Assembly: GCA_036023115.1 (NCBI GenBank)
Contig: JAYKKT010000073.1
Span: forward strand, 17,291,501-17,355,500
Length of the DNA stretch: 64,000 nt
Direction: 5' to 3'
Source of the DNA: Brasenia schreberi
Lineage: Eukaryota > Streptophyta > Magnoliopsida > Nymphaeales > Cabombaceae
The position numbers and the translations under genes are program-made. This document shows positions 51,276 through 63,870 of the stretch, one piece after another. Positions within the stretch are counted from its first letter, which is position 1. Every line of letters begins with the position of its first letter. Below the pieces are notes generated by a model, which was not told the origin of the DNA, did no database searches, and worked only from the letters and a program-made list of their open reading frames with translations.

Positions 51276-51744
51276 TCACATTCACACCCAAGATTGGATC
51301 TGGATTTTGGTAACTGGAACTCAGATTGGATCTGGATTTTGGTATAAATTCAACATACCCAATCAAATAAGACTACTCGTTCTTTCTGTTTGTGCACTGA
51401 ATTTTGGCAGATCATATTTGGATCTGGTTTGGTAGGAATTTCATGCCTCATTGTTTGTATTTATCAGATTTTGCGAGTTTGACTCACAACTTAATGGACA
51501 TTTTTCAGTCACCAAACTGGTGCAGATGGGTTTGGATCCAGTTTCACCTGTTGACAACCCAACCCACAAGAAATAATCCATACCTAGGAATGACAGCTCT
51601 AGCAATTCTTTTGTAGTGAGAAGATTAGGCCCCGGACTATATCTTTATGGAACTCTCTATGTTTGAGCAAAGTTGTTGAGTGGGACTCGGAAAATAATTA
51701 ATTCTTTGAGTTGAACTATTTTTAGCCCACCATTCTAACCGTGG

Positions 51745-51750
<6 letters not shown>
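51276..51750. other. Intergenic, no gene recognised
   Basis: Contains a doubled phrase GATTGGATCTGGATTTTGGT (51292 and 51323) and otherwise unremarkable AT-rich sequence. Confidence 0.4.

Positions 51751-51796
<46 letters not shown>
51751..51796. repeat. (AT)n microsatellite
   Basis: About 23 AT units directly left of a MITE-like element. Confidence 0.95.
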
Positions 51797-51799
<3 letters not shown>

Positions 51800-52001
51800 A
51801 GAGAGAGTTTAGTTCATGCACACATTCATCCATGCTTAAACATTCTCAAATATCTCAACCATTGGATCAACGAGATTTGTGGTTGAGATTTTTTATACTT
51901 TTTAATTTTTTCTTTAAAGATATTCATTGTTGATTTTAAAAATTGAACTATTGAGATCTTTAAGAATATCAGAGCATGAATGAGTATGCACATAGACTAT
52001 G

Positions 52002-52008
<7 letters not shown>
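51797..52008. mobile_element. MITE-like hairpin element between (TA)n tracts
   Basis: The left end GAGTTTAGTTCATGCACACA and following text pair imperfectly over about 65 bases with the right end (reverse complement GAGCATAGTCTATGTGCATA). (TA)n flanks both sides (51751-51796 and 52009-52038). Such insertion in TA repeats is the habit of Micron-type MITEs. No ORF. Confidence 0.6.
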
Positions 52009-52038
<30 letters not shown>

Positions 52039-52042
<4 letters not shown>

Positions 52043-52305
52043 AAGACATTAGTTTATGTACACATAATACATGCTTAAATATGTTTTTAAATCTTAACCG
52101 TTCGATCAACGAGATCGAAGGTTAAAATTCAAATTTTAAAACAAAAAAATATGTTATAGTACTTTTTGTAGGTGTAATAAATGTGTCTCGTATAAGTTGT
52201 TTTTTTTACTCAAAGATCTTATCTGTTGATCTACAAGATCGAACAATTGAGATCTTTGAGAATGTTTTGCAATGTGCACATGTGCTAATCTCTCTCTCTC
52301 TCTCA
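52039..52305. mobile_element. Second MITE-like element of the same kind
   Basis: The left end TTAGTTTATGTACACATAAT and inner CCGTTCGATCAACGAGATCG pair with the right-hand text (CAAGATCGAACAATTGAGATC, ATGTGCACATGTGCTAA read in reverse). It shares sequence with its neighbour and lies in the same TA-repeat block, ending at a (TC)n stretch. Confidence 0.55.
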
Positions 52306-52653
52306 TATGCAACTGGACTGGAACTGGAACCAGAATCAGTCGTGGAAGTAAAGGAACCGGAAGAACCAGAACCGACCTAACTGAAACTGGAACCAGAATC
52401 AGTCGTGGAAGTGAAGGAACCAGAAGAACCAGAACCGACCGGAAGATCCACTCTTGGTCAAGCTAACCTGGTATAGTCAAAGTCTGAAGAGGGAGAGGAA
52501 TTATGGCATATCGCACTCAATAATTGCGCTTATGATCTCGAAGCCGGCCAAAGGACGACCAAAGCAAGCGTATGAAGTCCGTCTGCCGACGATTTCTTCC
52601 CGATCTTTCAAATGCTTATTTATCCCAACGCAGGAACATCGATTCGACCCCCG

Positions 52654-52657
<4 letters not shown>

Positions 52658-52696
<39 letters not shown>
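52658..52696. repeat. (CT)n tract in the IQD 5' leader
   Basis: About 19 CT units, ending 85 bases before the IQD start codon. It probably lies in the promoter or leader. Confidence 0.92.
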
Positions 52697-52698
<2 letters not shown>

Positions 52699-52780
52699 TG
52701 GTCACTCGCTCTCTCTTGTGGCATACCATGGTGGCTTATCGGTGGACGTAGTCTGGGCATTGTCCCGTAGAGAATTGGAG

Positions 52781-54306
52781 ATGGGGAAGGCAGGACGCTG
52801 GCTGAAGAGCTTTCTGGGAGGGAAGAAAGCAGCAGCGGGAACGACAGAGGAGGCACCAGACAAGGATAAGAAGCGGTGGCCATTCGGGCGGTCCGCGCGG
52901 GTGCTGGAGAGACCGTCTGCAGGGAAGGTGGTCGAGGAGTGGCTCGGCTCTCACCGAGAGATTGATAGCAGTGACTGCGACGACAACTCGATCCATCGAA
53001 ACAAACGCGCCATAGCGGTGACCTCCGCCACCGCCGCTGTGGCGGAGGCCGCCGTCGCTGCAGCTCAGGCCGCCGCAGCCGTCGTCCAGTTGACGAACAC
53101 CTGCAAACGTCCTCCTGCCGCCGCATTCGGAAAGAACGAGCACTCCGCTGCCACCCGGATTCAGGCCGCTTTCAGAGGATACCTGGTCTCTCTCTCTCTC
53201 TCTCTGTGTGTGTGGGGGTATTTACGTCGTTTCACGATTTGCTCATCGTTCAAAACCACGCTCTAGTCGGTGGTTCCTCGTAGCTTCCCGGAATCCGATG
53301 GCCCGGGAACAATCGCATGGGACGAAAAAGCCTTCTCTTTTGGAGAAATTCCATCTTCGAATAAGTATGAGGAGTCACAGAGGGAGCTTAGGAATCCTCT
53401 TGAAAATTACGCTTTAATGGATAATTAAACTGTTGGTATTTTCTGGTTTTCATTTATGGATAATTAAATTATTGGTATTAAATTTTGGGTGTGGTGCAGG
53501 CAAGAAGAGCACTGCGTGCGCTCAAGGGGTTGGTGAAGGTGCAGGCGTTGGTGAGAGGATACATAGTGAGGAAGCAGGCATCTCAGACTCTCCGTTGCAT
53601 GCAAGCCTTGGTCAGAGTCCAGACCCGTGCCCAGGCGCGCCGACTTCACCACTTCGACTGCAATTCCCTTTCCCGGTCTCACCACCCTGTGCCTGGCGAA
53701 CCAGAATCTGGATCCGACCGTGGAGCGCCGATGTCATGGTTAGATCGGTGGGTTGACAGCCATGGAGGCGCTGAAACCTCCGGCAACGGCGAGACCACGA
53801 AGATCCTCGAAGTTGATCCCGGCAAGCCTCTGTTCAACACCAAGCGCAAGAATAACTCCATTAACAGCCGCATTATGAGCTTCATCCCCACGCCGGCATC
53901 GCCATCGAAGGGCTCGACCATTCCGCTGTTCCCTTCCCCTTCGTCCTCGGTGGACATGCCGCCTCGGCTCTGTGTCTTCTCTACTTCGTCGCAGAAGCTC
54001 GTCCCATCTGAGTACGCATGGAGTGGGACCAGTGGGTGCACCGAGTATCCAAATTACATGGCTAACACTGAGTCCTGGCGAGCCAAGGCTCGGTCCCGGA
54101 GCGCACCCAGGCTCAGGCCGGCCGAGTTTGAGAAATGTGGCTTGGGGAGAAGGGTTCAAGCGTTCGAGCTCACCGACGCGAGGTCCAGTGTGAGCCCGGT
54201 GCTCTCGCAGAGGTCATCGTCGTTGCGTGCCAAGTTCACTTCCAAGGCTTATCCGGGTTCGGGCCGGCTTGATCGGCTGGGCATGCCGGTTCGAGCTGGT
54301 GGGTGA
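52781..54306 (+). CDS. IQD family calmodulin-binding scaffold protein, two coding exons
   Basis: Exon 1 (52781-53185, 135 codons) starts [16 protein letters not shown] and ends in the IQ67 domain at [10 protein letters not shown]. Intron 1 (314 bases) lies at the position conserved in IQD genes, inside the IQ67 domain. Exon 2 (53500-54306) continues [39 protein letters not shown], to a Ser-rich, basic C-terminus with [16 protein letters not shown] (DUF4005 type). The protein has 403 residues. The IQ motifs bind calmodulin; IQD proteins are plant scaffolds on microtubules, membrane subdomains or in the nucleus. A longer frame from 52454 exists but the ATG at 52781 gives the family N-terminus. 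The coding region is much more GC-rich than its surroundings. No damage seen. Confidence 0.95.
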
Positions 54307-55680
54307 AGTTGGTTGTAAAAATTAGAGTGAGCTCGCTCTTTGTTTCCTACTTTAATTTTGATTTTGGTGCGTTAATTCTGGTTCACTCACTCTACAATTA
54401 TATAAGTAAAGTCTTTTTCCTTAAAAGGGTTCAATTTTGTCTAATAAAACTATAAGCATGTATTCTTTTATAACAATTATAAATGTTAGAAATTTACTTT
54501 TTTTATTATAGCTTGATCAAAGGTCCAACTTAAGTTCGATCTCGAGGATCATAAGAACTTTGGAATCGGGGATGGACATAGCCATTCAAGAGTTTGTCTG
54601 GGTCCGACTTGGTGGTCCATCACGTGTAACTGGGCTCGGCCTACATGACTCGGTAAAAAGAAAAGTGTGCTCTCTGTGATAAAAGGGGAAGCCTATCGTC
54701 TTGTAGCGTTATACATGTGATGCCTTCATGTGTGCGTCGTTTATAAAACTGTTGTCTTACACCGTGGCCTTTTTTGGCATTCTTTCCTTGTGCTGCACAA
54801 AAGGATCCAAAGTGGCGGATTTACGTTATGACAAGGATACAAAAGGATTCTTTCCTTGTGAGTCCCACCGAAGGCTTCAAGTTGTGAGTCTCACCGGTGG
54901 TTTCAAGACAATTAGATCTTTATTCGTAGTGTTCTTAGTTCTAAGTTTTATTGTGCATTAAGTGGAAAACCCAATTATGGTTTATGTTTGATATACACAG
55001 TACTTAAGCTGTGGTCCATGTTTCAAAAGTGAGTCTCACTAACTCAACTTCGATCTGTAGTGCTCTTAGTTCTAAGTTTTATTGTGCATCTGGTCGTGGT
55101 CCATGTTCGATGGACTTAGCATCGAGAGCTAGAGAGCCCGGAGAGATGGGCTAGAGCTAACATGCTACCCTAACAAGTTCTTGTTTCTTAAAGCTTAAGC
55201 CTCATATTTTGTGTGAACTTTTATTGGAAAAAAGAACCACGATCTTGAACTTTTGATTGACATAATCGACGGTGAAGATTTCATGTTGTATTTTGTATTT
55301 TATATTTAATGTTTTTTATTTTATCACTTCAACCATTCATCTTATATGATTTTATTGGGTTTATTGTGGTTCTTTATTTTTATAGGTTCTCCAAATCTAT
55401 TTTTGTGCATTAGCTTTATGTATGCATATACACGTATGTATATATCGGGTATGAATTGGAGCACCTTATCCTATACCCGAACCAAACCTAATGGGGTCGA
55501 GTGATCCGGGTTTAACGGTCGAGTCCCATCCCGGTTCAGTTCGCATTCCAGGTGGAACTGGATCGGCCAGGTCTACCTCAACAGAACTCGATTCATTTCA
55601 AGCACCGACACTTCAAACTCCGACCAATCCGTCTCAGAGCGATCGGAGAAATCCCACTCGCTAGGTTGTCTCGGAAGGAA
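54307..55680. other. Intergenic between IQD and the CSN1 copy
   Basis: No gene seen. 54877-54965 and 55028-55095 share GTTCTTAGTTCTAAGTTTTA and a GAGTCTCAC start, an imperfect direct duplication. 55160-55400 resembles the MITE-like text of 51.8 kb. Confidence 0.45.
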
Positions 55681-55721
55681 GAGAGAGAGAGAGAGCGAGA
55701 GAGCGAGAGAGAGAGAGAGAG
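55681..55721 (+). repeat. (GA)n tract abutting the CSN1-like start codon
   Basis: GA units broken by a few C, running directly into the ATG at 55722. Confidence 0.92.
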
Positions 55722-56056
55722 ATGGAGGGCGACGACGGGCCGGGCGCGTCCAGGGCGGACGAAGCCGTCTTGGCGAACGGCAGCGGGGAGAAACGGAGTA
55801 AGGCGGTGGTAAGCAGAGAACAGATCGACGTCGAGGCGTACGCCGGGCTGTACAGCGGCCGGACGAAGGTCATGCGTCTCTTCTTCATGGAGGATCATTG
55901 TGGCAACGAGGAAGTGCAGGTAGAGGCTCTACGCATGGCCTATGACGAGATAAAGAAGGGCGAGAACACGCTGCTCCACTGCGAGGTCGTCCAGAAGATC
56001 GCCGGCCGACTCGGCCCTGCCTACGACTTCGACCAGCGCTGGGTCGATGCCATTGA

Positions 56057-56150
56057 GCATTGATTTCGGCTTAAGAAGGACAAGCTCGAGAGCGAACTCA
56101 GCAGCATTGATTTCGGCTTAAGAAGGACAAGCTCGAGAGCGAACTCAGCA
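56057..56150 (+). repeat. Perfect 47-bp tandem duplication in the CSN1 copy
   Basis: The unit starting GCATTGATTTCGGCTTAAGA occurs at 56057 and 56104. 47 is not a multiple of three, so the duplication shifts the frame. The two copies are identical by eye, so the event is young. Confidence 0.92.
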
Positions 56151-56157
56151 GCTACAA

Positions 56158-56452
<295 letters not shown>

Positions 56453-57580
56453 TCTTGCTTTTGGATTCCCCCTCTCTCTCTCTCTCTCTGGATTCCCCCT
56501 TTTCGCCATTTGGTCGCTCGATCTTTTCACTGTTCGCATCTCCGATAATCGGATGGCGTGCTGCTGGCTCTTTCTGTTGGCTTATGTTATAGAGGTTTTA
56601 GAATGTGTAGTTCGAAGCAGGTGAATGCGTTAGAACCTTGGTGACTACGAACTTATGGCTTCTAGATGGAACACTGCGGAAATTTTAAAGTTAACGTGCC
56701 TCGTCGATGAGTCACCGGAACTGCATTGCTATTGCTTCCTTGTCATGCGTTTGAGTTCGATGATAGTTCATTTTTGCAGGCGCCTTATACTGCATGATTT
56801 GCATAATCTCGATTGTTCAGTCGGTTTTTTGGATAATATGTGCTTATTTCATCATGAATATCGATGGCAGTTGAACACGGCTATTTTTATGTAGAAAATC
56901 CAAATTCCAACTATGTAGGATAAAAAAATACTGTAAAAATCTCATTATGAGAAAAGGAAATATGTTTTTTTTTTTCTTGGAACTTCTTAGAACATTATAG
57001 ATCTTGAAAGTATCACTTTGTTTTTACTCCCTTTTGTGTTTGTTAGACCTTTCCTTTAAGGCCAAAAAGAGGGGTGTGCATTTCTGTAAAGTGCAAGTTA
57101 GGATGTATTCCATGAGTTCGGTGGTGGCTAATTCAATTTCTTATTTATGTTGATTATTTTTTAACCAGTGTCATGTTCTTTTTATCATCTACAGCTTCTT
57201 GGTATTATATTGATTATTGACTTGTTGGATGCATGAGTTATTGTTCTCTATCCATTTGTGGTGCGGACAAATTTGATCAAAGAAAGCATACGAATGGGAT
57301 TTAATTTGGTGACTTTTACTATGCTCATGGGCACCTTGGAGATGCGCTCAAGAGTTACGTCTGTACACGTGATTATTGCACTTCATCGAAGCATATAATT
57401 GAGATGTGCATGAATGTCATATTGGTTAGCGTTGAGATATGCCAGCTTATGCATATCTCAAATTATGTGGGCAAAGCATAGCAAACTCGGGATGTGCAGG
57501 ATCCCATCATAATTGCAAAACTTCGCCGTGCACTAGGGTTGGCTCACTTAGAAGCCAAGCATTACAAGCTTGCTGCTTGA

Positions 57581-58705
57581 AAGGTTTACTTGGTTGCTGT
57601 TTTTGGTTGATGCATTGCAGTAACAAGGTGTTGAATATGCTGTTGTCATTTTTCCTTCATGATCTCTCATAGAGTGCTTGTTATTGTTGAATATTTGGTA
57701 AACAAAGAAGATTTGGAGCAGCAGCAATGGAGAAGTCGAGATGCAGCTGTCACCCGTCTTCTTGGACTGCGGCTTCCTCTCTCTCTCTTTCTTTTTATTT
57801 CTCACTTAAAAGCTAATGGATGGCTGTCCATTACTTTATATACATGTCTTTCTAATTTGAAAGACCATAATACCCCTATTAAGTGATTCTAATACAAGGG
57901 ACCATTAAAACAGAAAAAAATATTACAGTGAGGTTAATATTCAACAGTTACTAGTTTTGCTTTTCTTTCTTGGGGTTTGTTGGTGGAAAAATGATTGAAG
58001 ATGATTAGGCTGTTGCCATTTGCAAGACAGCAGTAGAAGTTCTTAGTTAGATGCTAGAAATTCTAGTTGTAATTTGGATTTTATTGGTCCACGTAAATAA
58101 AATCTCTATCAATGATTTATTCTAGATTTTATGACACTTCACTTTTCGGAACTATATATTCATGCGACAGACCAAGTTCCTAGGCATATAATTCGATCAT
58201 GAGGTATTTAATCAATTCTTATGCAGTTGCATATCTATTGTGAAGTACCTAGAGTTGTTATGTACTAACTTTTTCTGGTACACCAGGTTGCACCGGATTG
58301 CACACAATGCAACAACGCATGTGATCTTTACTTTCTGATTATATGTAATTCAGGAAAATACTCAACCCATGGACCACAATGTGAGGTTTATATTCTAAGG
58401 TGAAGTTCGATGTCAAGTGAACCTTAGTGTAGTTATTGGTGAGACTCTGCTGGGACAAATTTACACCCATTCCTAGTGCACCTATAAAGTAGCACATTTT
58501 TCCTTTGTAAGCCTGAAGTCTCTTTGGCCAATATAGTCCTTCCTTGAGTAGATACTGAAAGATGAACTGATTAATTAATGGTTACCAATCTGGATTTGGA
58601 TGCAATATCCGGTTCAGTTATGATGAGTCTTTCTGTTCCTTACAACTTTAGTCTATGAAGTCAACTACAACACAAGGATTTGAGTTTGGTTTCTTGGATC
58701 TGTTG
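57581..58705. other. Intergenic left of the Copia element
   Basis: AT-rich, no gene seen. No CSN1 exon text could be found here. Confidence 0.4.
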
Positions 58706-59060
58706 TGTTGTAAAAAAAGCAAGTTGACATTAGTGTTAGAGTCTAGGCTGTCTTATGCGATTGTAATCAGGATTATGTAAGCAATAATAATCGTATATGA
58801 TTTGGATCCCAATGGATCAGATTCTGATCTATTGGGACCCAAATTCTATTAGTCACTAATTAGGGGTAAGTTAGTCTTTTAAGTTAGATTAGTAGTACTT
58901 AAAGAGTATCCTAATTAGGGTTAGGAATACAAGTGAAAATCGTGGAAAGCTGGACAACAGGTGACGGCTGCCTAGGGCACCGACCTGCATCCCCTTGTAG
59001 CCTTCTATGATTTCAATCTTTTTCAATGAATAAAGTGTCTGATTTGAGTACATAAAAACA
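58706..59060 (+). repeat. 5' LTR of the Copia element
   Basis: About 355 bases. GGATCCCAATGGATCAGATT and its neighbourhood form an internal palindrome (AATGGATCAGATTCTGATCTATT), also kept in the 3' LTR. Confidence 0.88.
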
Positions 59061-59499
59061 TCATGGTATCAGAGCCTATCACGGCTATAAGCTGCGAAAA
59101 AAATAGGGTTTGTCAAGAATGATCTCAGGTGACAGTTTTTGATTATTTTTTGTTCATTTCTCCTCCATAATAGAAAGGTATTGTGTAAGTGGTGTAAGTG
59201 AATCAGCAAAACCACATTCTTCCACGGTTTGAAGATAAACATTTGATGGTATTGTGAGGCAACAAGGTGCAACACGTTTTTTGTTCTTTATTATTGATTT
59301 GACTGCTTGGAGAAAATACAATCGGCTGTCCTGTTTAAGATCATTAGAACACTAAGTCGTGTTCTTATTAGAAAATCAGATTGTGTGCAAAGAGTGCACA
59401 CGGTATATGTGAAAATCATTTCACTTGGTGTATATGACTTCCAACGGTACATAATATTACCATCATTTTTTTTTGGCTGATGGAAACGACTAAAGTTCT

Positions 59500-60330
59500 A
59501 CCGACAAAGGTGAATTATTTCAAATTACAAATTTGAAGCTGGATGGAAAAAATTATCTCCAGTGGGCTCGTTCAATTGAATTGGCAATCATGGCCAGGGG
59601 GCATTGGGATTACTTAACTGGTGAAGTAACTCAACCCTCAAGTACATATCCTCTTTATCCTCGATGGCGAAAAGAAAATGCACTAGTGAGTGCTTGGTTG
59701 ATTCAGTCTATGACACCTCCCATTGGTAGTGCAGGAGGCAGGAAAAACATTGCTAAAAAATATGATCTTATGGAGAAGATTAGAAAGTGTAGACAGGGAG
59801 GAAGATCTATCAGTGATTACTATGCAGAACTAAGTGGTTTGTGGGAGGAATTACAACTCTACTCTAAAACCAAATGTTAGAACTGCACACTTGAGCGCAA
59901 TGAAGAATTTGAGGAACGAAAAGTATTTGACCTTCTTTGGGGAATTTCTTCTGAATATGAGGCAGTTAAGAATAATATTCTCAGCCGAGAGGAGCTCCCA
60001 ACCTTGAGCTCAGTATATTCCCTCTTACTTCGTGAAGAGGACATAAAGTAGTTAGAAAAGGAAACCAAGGTAAATATATCAGAAACTTCAGTTTTCGTAG
60101 GAAGATGTACATCTACTCCCACATTTTCTAGGGGGAGAGGAGGTTATGGACGTGGCAGAGGCAGTTCTGGGACCACTTCTGAAGACAAGGATAAGTTAAT
60201 ATGTTCACATTATGCAAAATCACGCCATACGAGAGAAACATATTGGAAATTAGGTAGAGTTCCTACTCAGTTTCAGAATCAAAATCGATCCAACAGGGCT
60301 TACTTCAGCAGTGATCAGACAAAAAAACCA
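59500..60330 (+). pseudogene. Copia gag
   Basis: LDGKNYLQWARSIELAIMAR and GHWDYLTGEVTQPSS are typical Copia gag. Stops at 59878 and 60049 interrupt it. The zinc knuckle reads CSHYAKSRHTRETYW, with two of the four metal ligands changed. Confidence 0.85.
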
Positions 60331-60345
60331 AGGAATGATAATAGT

Positions 60346-63300
60346 ATGACCTCATTAACATATATGAAGAAAGAAATTGAACTCCTTAAAGCCAGACTAA
60401 CTGATTCACAATCTGCATCTACATCCTCTCACAGTGATCCTCAAGCTACAGTGGCATATCCTTTTTCTTTCTTGACTCTGGGTAATACTAGTTCTTCTTA
60501 TTTAAGAATTTGGGTTATTGATTCAGGTGTAACTGATCATATGGTCAATCGAAGAGAGTTTTTTGATAATTTTGAATTGTCTCAAAACAACATTAATATC
60601 AAACTCACAGATGGCTCATATACTCCTATAGCTGGAAAATGGAGTATTACTACTTCTTTTGGTATCTTAAAGAATGTCATGCATGTTCCAAATATCTCAG
60701 TCAACTTATTATCTGTTTTTGTTATGACTCGAGATAAAAAATATAGTATAATATTTGATTCTATTGGGTGTTACTTTCAGGAGGTGCAGACAGGGAGGAT
60801 CTTTGGACTGGGTAGTGTGAGAAGAGGCTTATATTTCTGCGAGGATCATAAAGAAGCAGCACTACAATCAATCATGATCATCAGGGAATAGAAAGAGGAT
60901 ATATCTAGATGGCATCAAAGACTGGGACACTTACTATTATCTAAGCTGAGAATGTTACTACCTAAATTTAAGGATTGTAATAATTTGTTTTTAAATTGTG
61001 AGACTTGTCAAAAGGCTAAGCATCATCATGTTTCTTTTCCTTTAAGTGAAGACCGATCTGTTATTCCTTCTGAGATTGTTCATTCAGATATTTGATGCCC
61101 TTGCTCGACTACATCTGTGCATGGATATAAGTACTTTGTTTCCTTTATTGATGATTGCACTAGATTCACAATGATATATCTTATGAAATCCAAAGATGAA
61201 GTGAAGAATATTCTTCTAATCTACTGTCAATTTATACATACTCAATTTCAACGAGTTATAAGAGTCTTCCGCAGTGATAATGGGGGTGAGTTTATGTCTC
61301 AATCTCTTAATTCATACATTCTAACACAGGGAATCTTGCATCAGACTTCATGTGCCTAACAACAAAATAGAGTTGCAGAGAGAAAGAATAGACATATATT
61401 AGAAGTTGCAAGGACACTTCTCATTGGATGTAATGCACCTAAATACTATTGGGGTGAAGCGGTTTTGACTGCAGTTTTTCTGATAAATCGAATGCCCAGC
61501 AGTGTCCTCCATGGAGATACACCATTTCATTTGTTGTGTCCTTCTCAGAAACAATTTTATTTGCTCCCTAGGGTGTTTGGTTGTACTTGTTTTATACATG
61601 TTCATCGTGGATTGAGGGATAAGTTAGATGCTAGATCAATTAAATGTATTTTTCTGGGATACTCTTCCACCCAAAAAGGATATAAATGTTATGATCCCCT
61701 GAGAAGAAAGCTATATGTTGCAATGGATGTCACTTTTCATGAAGATACTTCATTATACAGTTCATCAGAAGTTGATCCTTCATCTATGCAGACTCCCTAT
61801 GTCATGCCACTTCCACCAGCCGAAGCACATCGTATACGTGATGAAGAAGAGGAAGAGATGCCATCCTCTCAAGCAGAAAATATACAAGTGAATACCAGAG
61901 GGGAAAGGAAGGTTGTTGCTCCTCAGCTATCAATTACTCCTGATCATAATTCCTTCCCAGAATCAGTTCCACATCAAATTCAAGAAGTCTCTCAGCATTC
62001 TAGTAATGAGTTGGATGACCTACCTATTGCTATCAGAAAAGGAAAAAGGAAAACAACAAAATATTCATTGGAAAAAATGGTATCTTACTCTAATTATCTA
62101 AGAGAATATCATGTGTTTATTATGAATGCAGACTCTACTCTTTTACCAAGAACATATGAAGAAGCGAGACAACACCCACAGTGGAAAACAACAATGAAAG
62201 ATGAAATTGCAGCCCTTGTACGAAACAACACGTGGGAACTAACAGATCTGCCAGCAGGACAGAAAACAATGAGATGTAAGTGGGTATTTTCTGTAAAGTA
62301 TAAAGCTGATGGCAATATAGAAAGATATAAAGCTAGACTAGTAGCTAAAGGATATAGCCAATCATTTGGCATAGACTACATAGAAACATTTGCTCCTGTT
62401 GCAAAGATGAACACTATCAGAATTATTCTAAGCCTAACAGTTAACAGAGGATGGCAATTATGGCAGTTAGATGTTAAGAATGCGTTTCTTTAGGGTGACC
62501 TTCTGGAAGACATTTATATGGACTTACCTCCTGGGTATAATAATGAACAGAGGCAGAACATGGTTTGTAAATTGAAGAAATCACTGTATGAGTTGAAACA
62601 ATCTCCACGGGCATGGTTTGAAAAGTTTAGTGATGGAGTCATGAAGTTGGGTTTTAAGCAATGTGTGAGTGATCATACACTCTTTATTAAACGTGATCAG
62701 AAGACCATTGTATTACTGGTATATGTAGATGACATTATCATTACAGGAGATGATGCTGAAGGCATAATTCATCTAAAGAAGAGACTGAATGCATTATTTG
62801 ATCTGAAAGATTTAGGGAGGTTGCATTACTTTCTGGGAATAGAAGTAATTCATAAAGATAATGGTTTATTCTTAAGTCAAAGGAAATATATTTTAGACTT
62901 ACTGAAAGAAACAAAAATGGAAGATTGTCGAATATGTTTCATTCCTATGAAAATCCCAAAGGAAGCTAATCTTGAGTCTGCAGAACCCTATAAAGATGTC
63001 AATAAATACCAGAGATTAGTAGGAAAACTGATATATGTGACTATTACGAGACCAGATATCAGCTTTGCAGTTGGATATGCAAGTAGGTGGATGCATAGCC
63101 CTTCTAGACATCATATGAGTACGGTGTTTCATATTATCAGATATTTGAAATCCTCAATCACGTACGACTTGCTATATACTCCACAATCAACACTGGATAT
63201 AGAAATCTACTCAGATGCTGATTGGGCAGGTTCAAAGACTGATCGAAAGTCAACATCCGGCTATTTGATACGTGTAGGAGGGAATATTGGATCATGGAAA

Positions 63301-63579
63301 AGCAAGAAGCAGTTTGTGATAGCTAGATCAAGTGCAGAAGCTGAATACCGAGCTATTGCTCTAGGTATGTGTGATGGACAATGGATTATATCACTCCTAG
63401 AAGAAATTGGATTCAAAGAAAACTCTCTGATTACTTTTTTTACGGATAGTAAAGCGGCTTTGCAGATAACACAAAATCCAGTCTTCCATGAAAGAACTAA
63501 ACACATTGAGATTGACTGGAAAAGATTTTCAAAGGAATTTTCAATCTTGTTCATGTCCGTTCTGAAGATCAACTGGTAG
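60346..63579 (+). pseudogene. Copia pol (protease, integrase, RT, RNase H)
   Basis: Protease WVIDSGVTDHM (about 60512). Integrase with WHQRLGH (60911), YKYFVSFIDDCTRF and FRSDNGGEF. RT with CKWVFSVKYKADGNIERYK, LDVKNAFL, then the catalytic YVDD at 62722-62733. RNase H with YSDADWAGSKTDRKSTSGY and SSAEAEYRA. In-frame stops near 60889, 61095, 61358 and 62491 (TAG where Gln or His is usual after NAFL) and a frameshift near 63530 disable it. Confidence 0.92.
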
Positions 63580-63870
63580 ATATCTTTACCAAACCAGCTT
63601 CAGTCAACAGCCTTCAGAAAGCTTTGTCATAGTTGAGAATCACAAGTCTTCCAGAGTCAACTTGAGGGGGCGTGTTGTAAAAAAAGTAAGTTGACATTAG
63701 TGTTAGAGTCTAAGCTGTCTTATGCGATTGTAATCATAATTATGTAAGCAATAATAATCATATATGATTTGGATCCCAATGGATCAGATTCTGATCCATT
63801 GGGACCCAAATTCTATTAGTCACTAATTAGGGGTAAGTTAGTTTTTTAAGTTAGATTAGTAGTACTTAAA

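Larger units (their letters stand above)
58706..63870 (+). mobile_element. Copia-type LTR retrotransposon, decayed
   Basis: 5' LTR 58706-59060 (TGTTGTAAAA to TAAAAACA), primer site TGGTATCAGAGC at 59064-59075 (initiator tRNA-Met type), polypurine stretch TTGAGGGGG just before the 3' LTR at 63673. The domain order gag, protease, integrase, RT, RNase H is that of Copia. The 3' LTR is cut at about 63870 by a LINE fragment. Over the ~198 shared LTR bases I count about eight differences. Confidence 0.94.

Noticed and set aside
52454..53266. 270-codon plus-strand ORF over the IQD start
   Set aside because: It shares frame with the IQD first exon but its head includes the (CT)n leader and its tail reads into the intron. 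The ATG at 52781 gives the family N-terminus.
53679..54159. Minus-strand ORFs opposite IQD exon 2
   Set aside because: Shadow frames of a GC-rich coding exon with no recognisable family.
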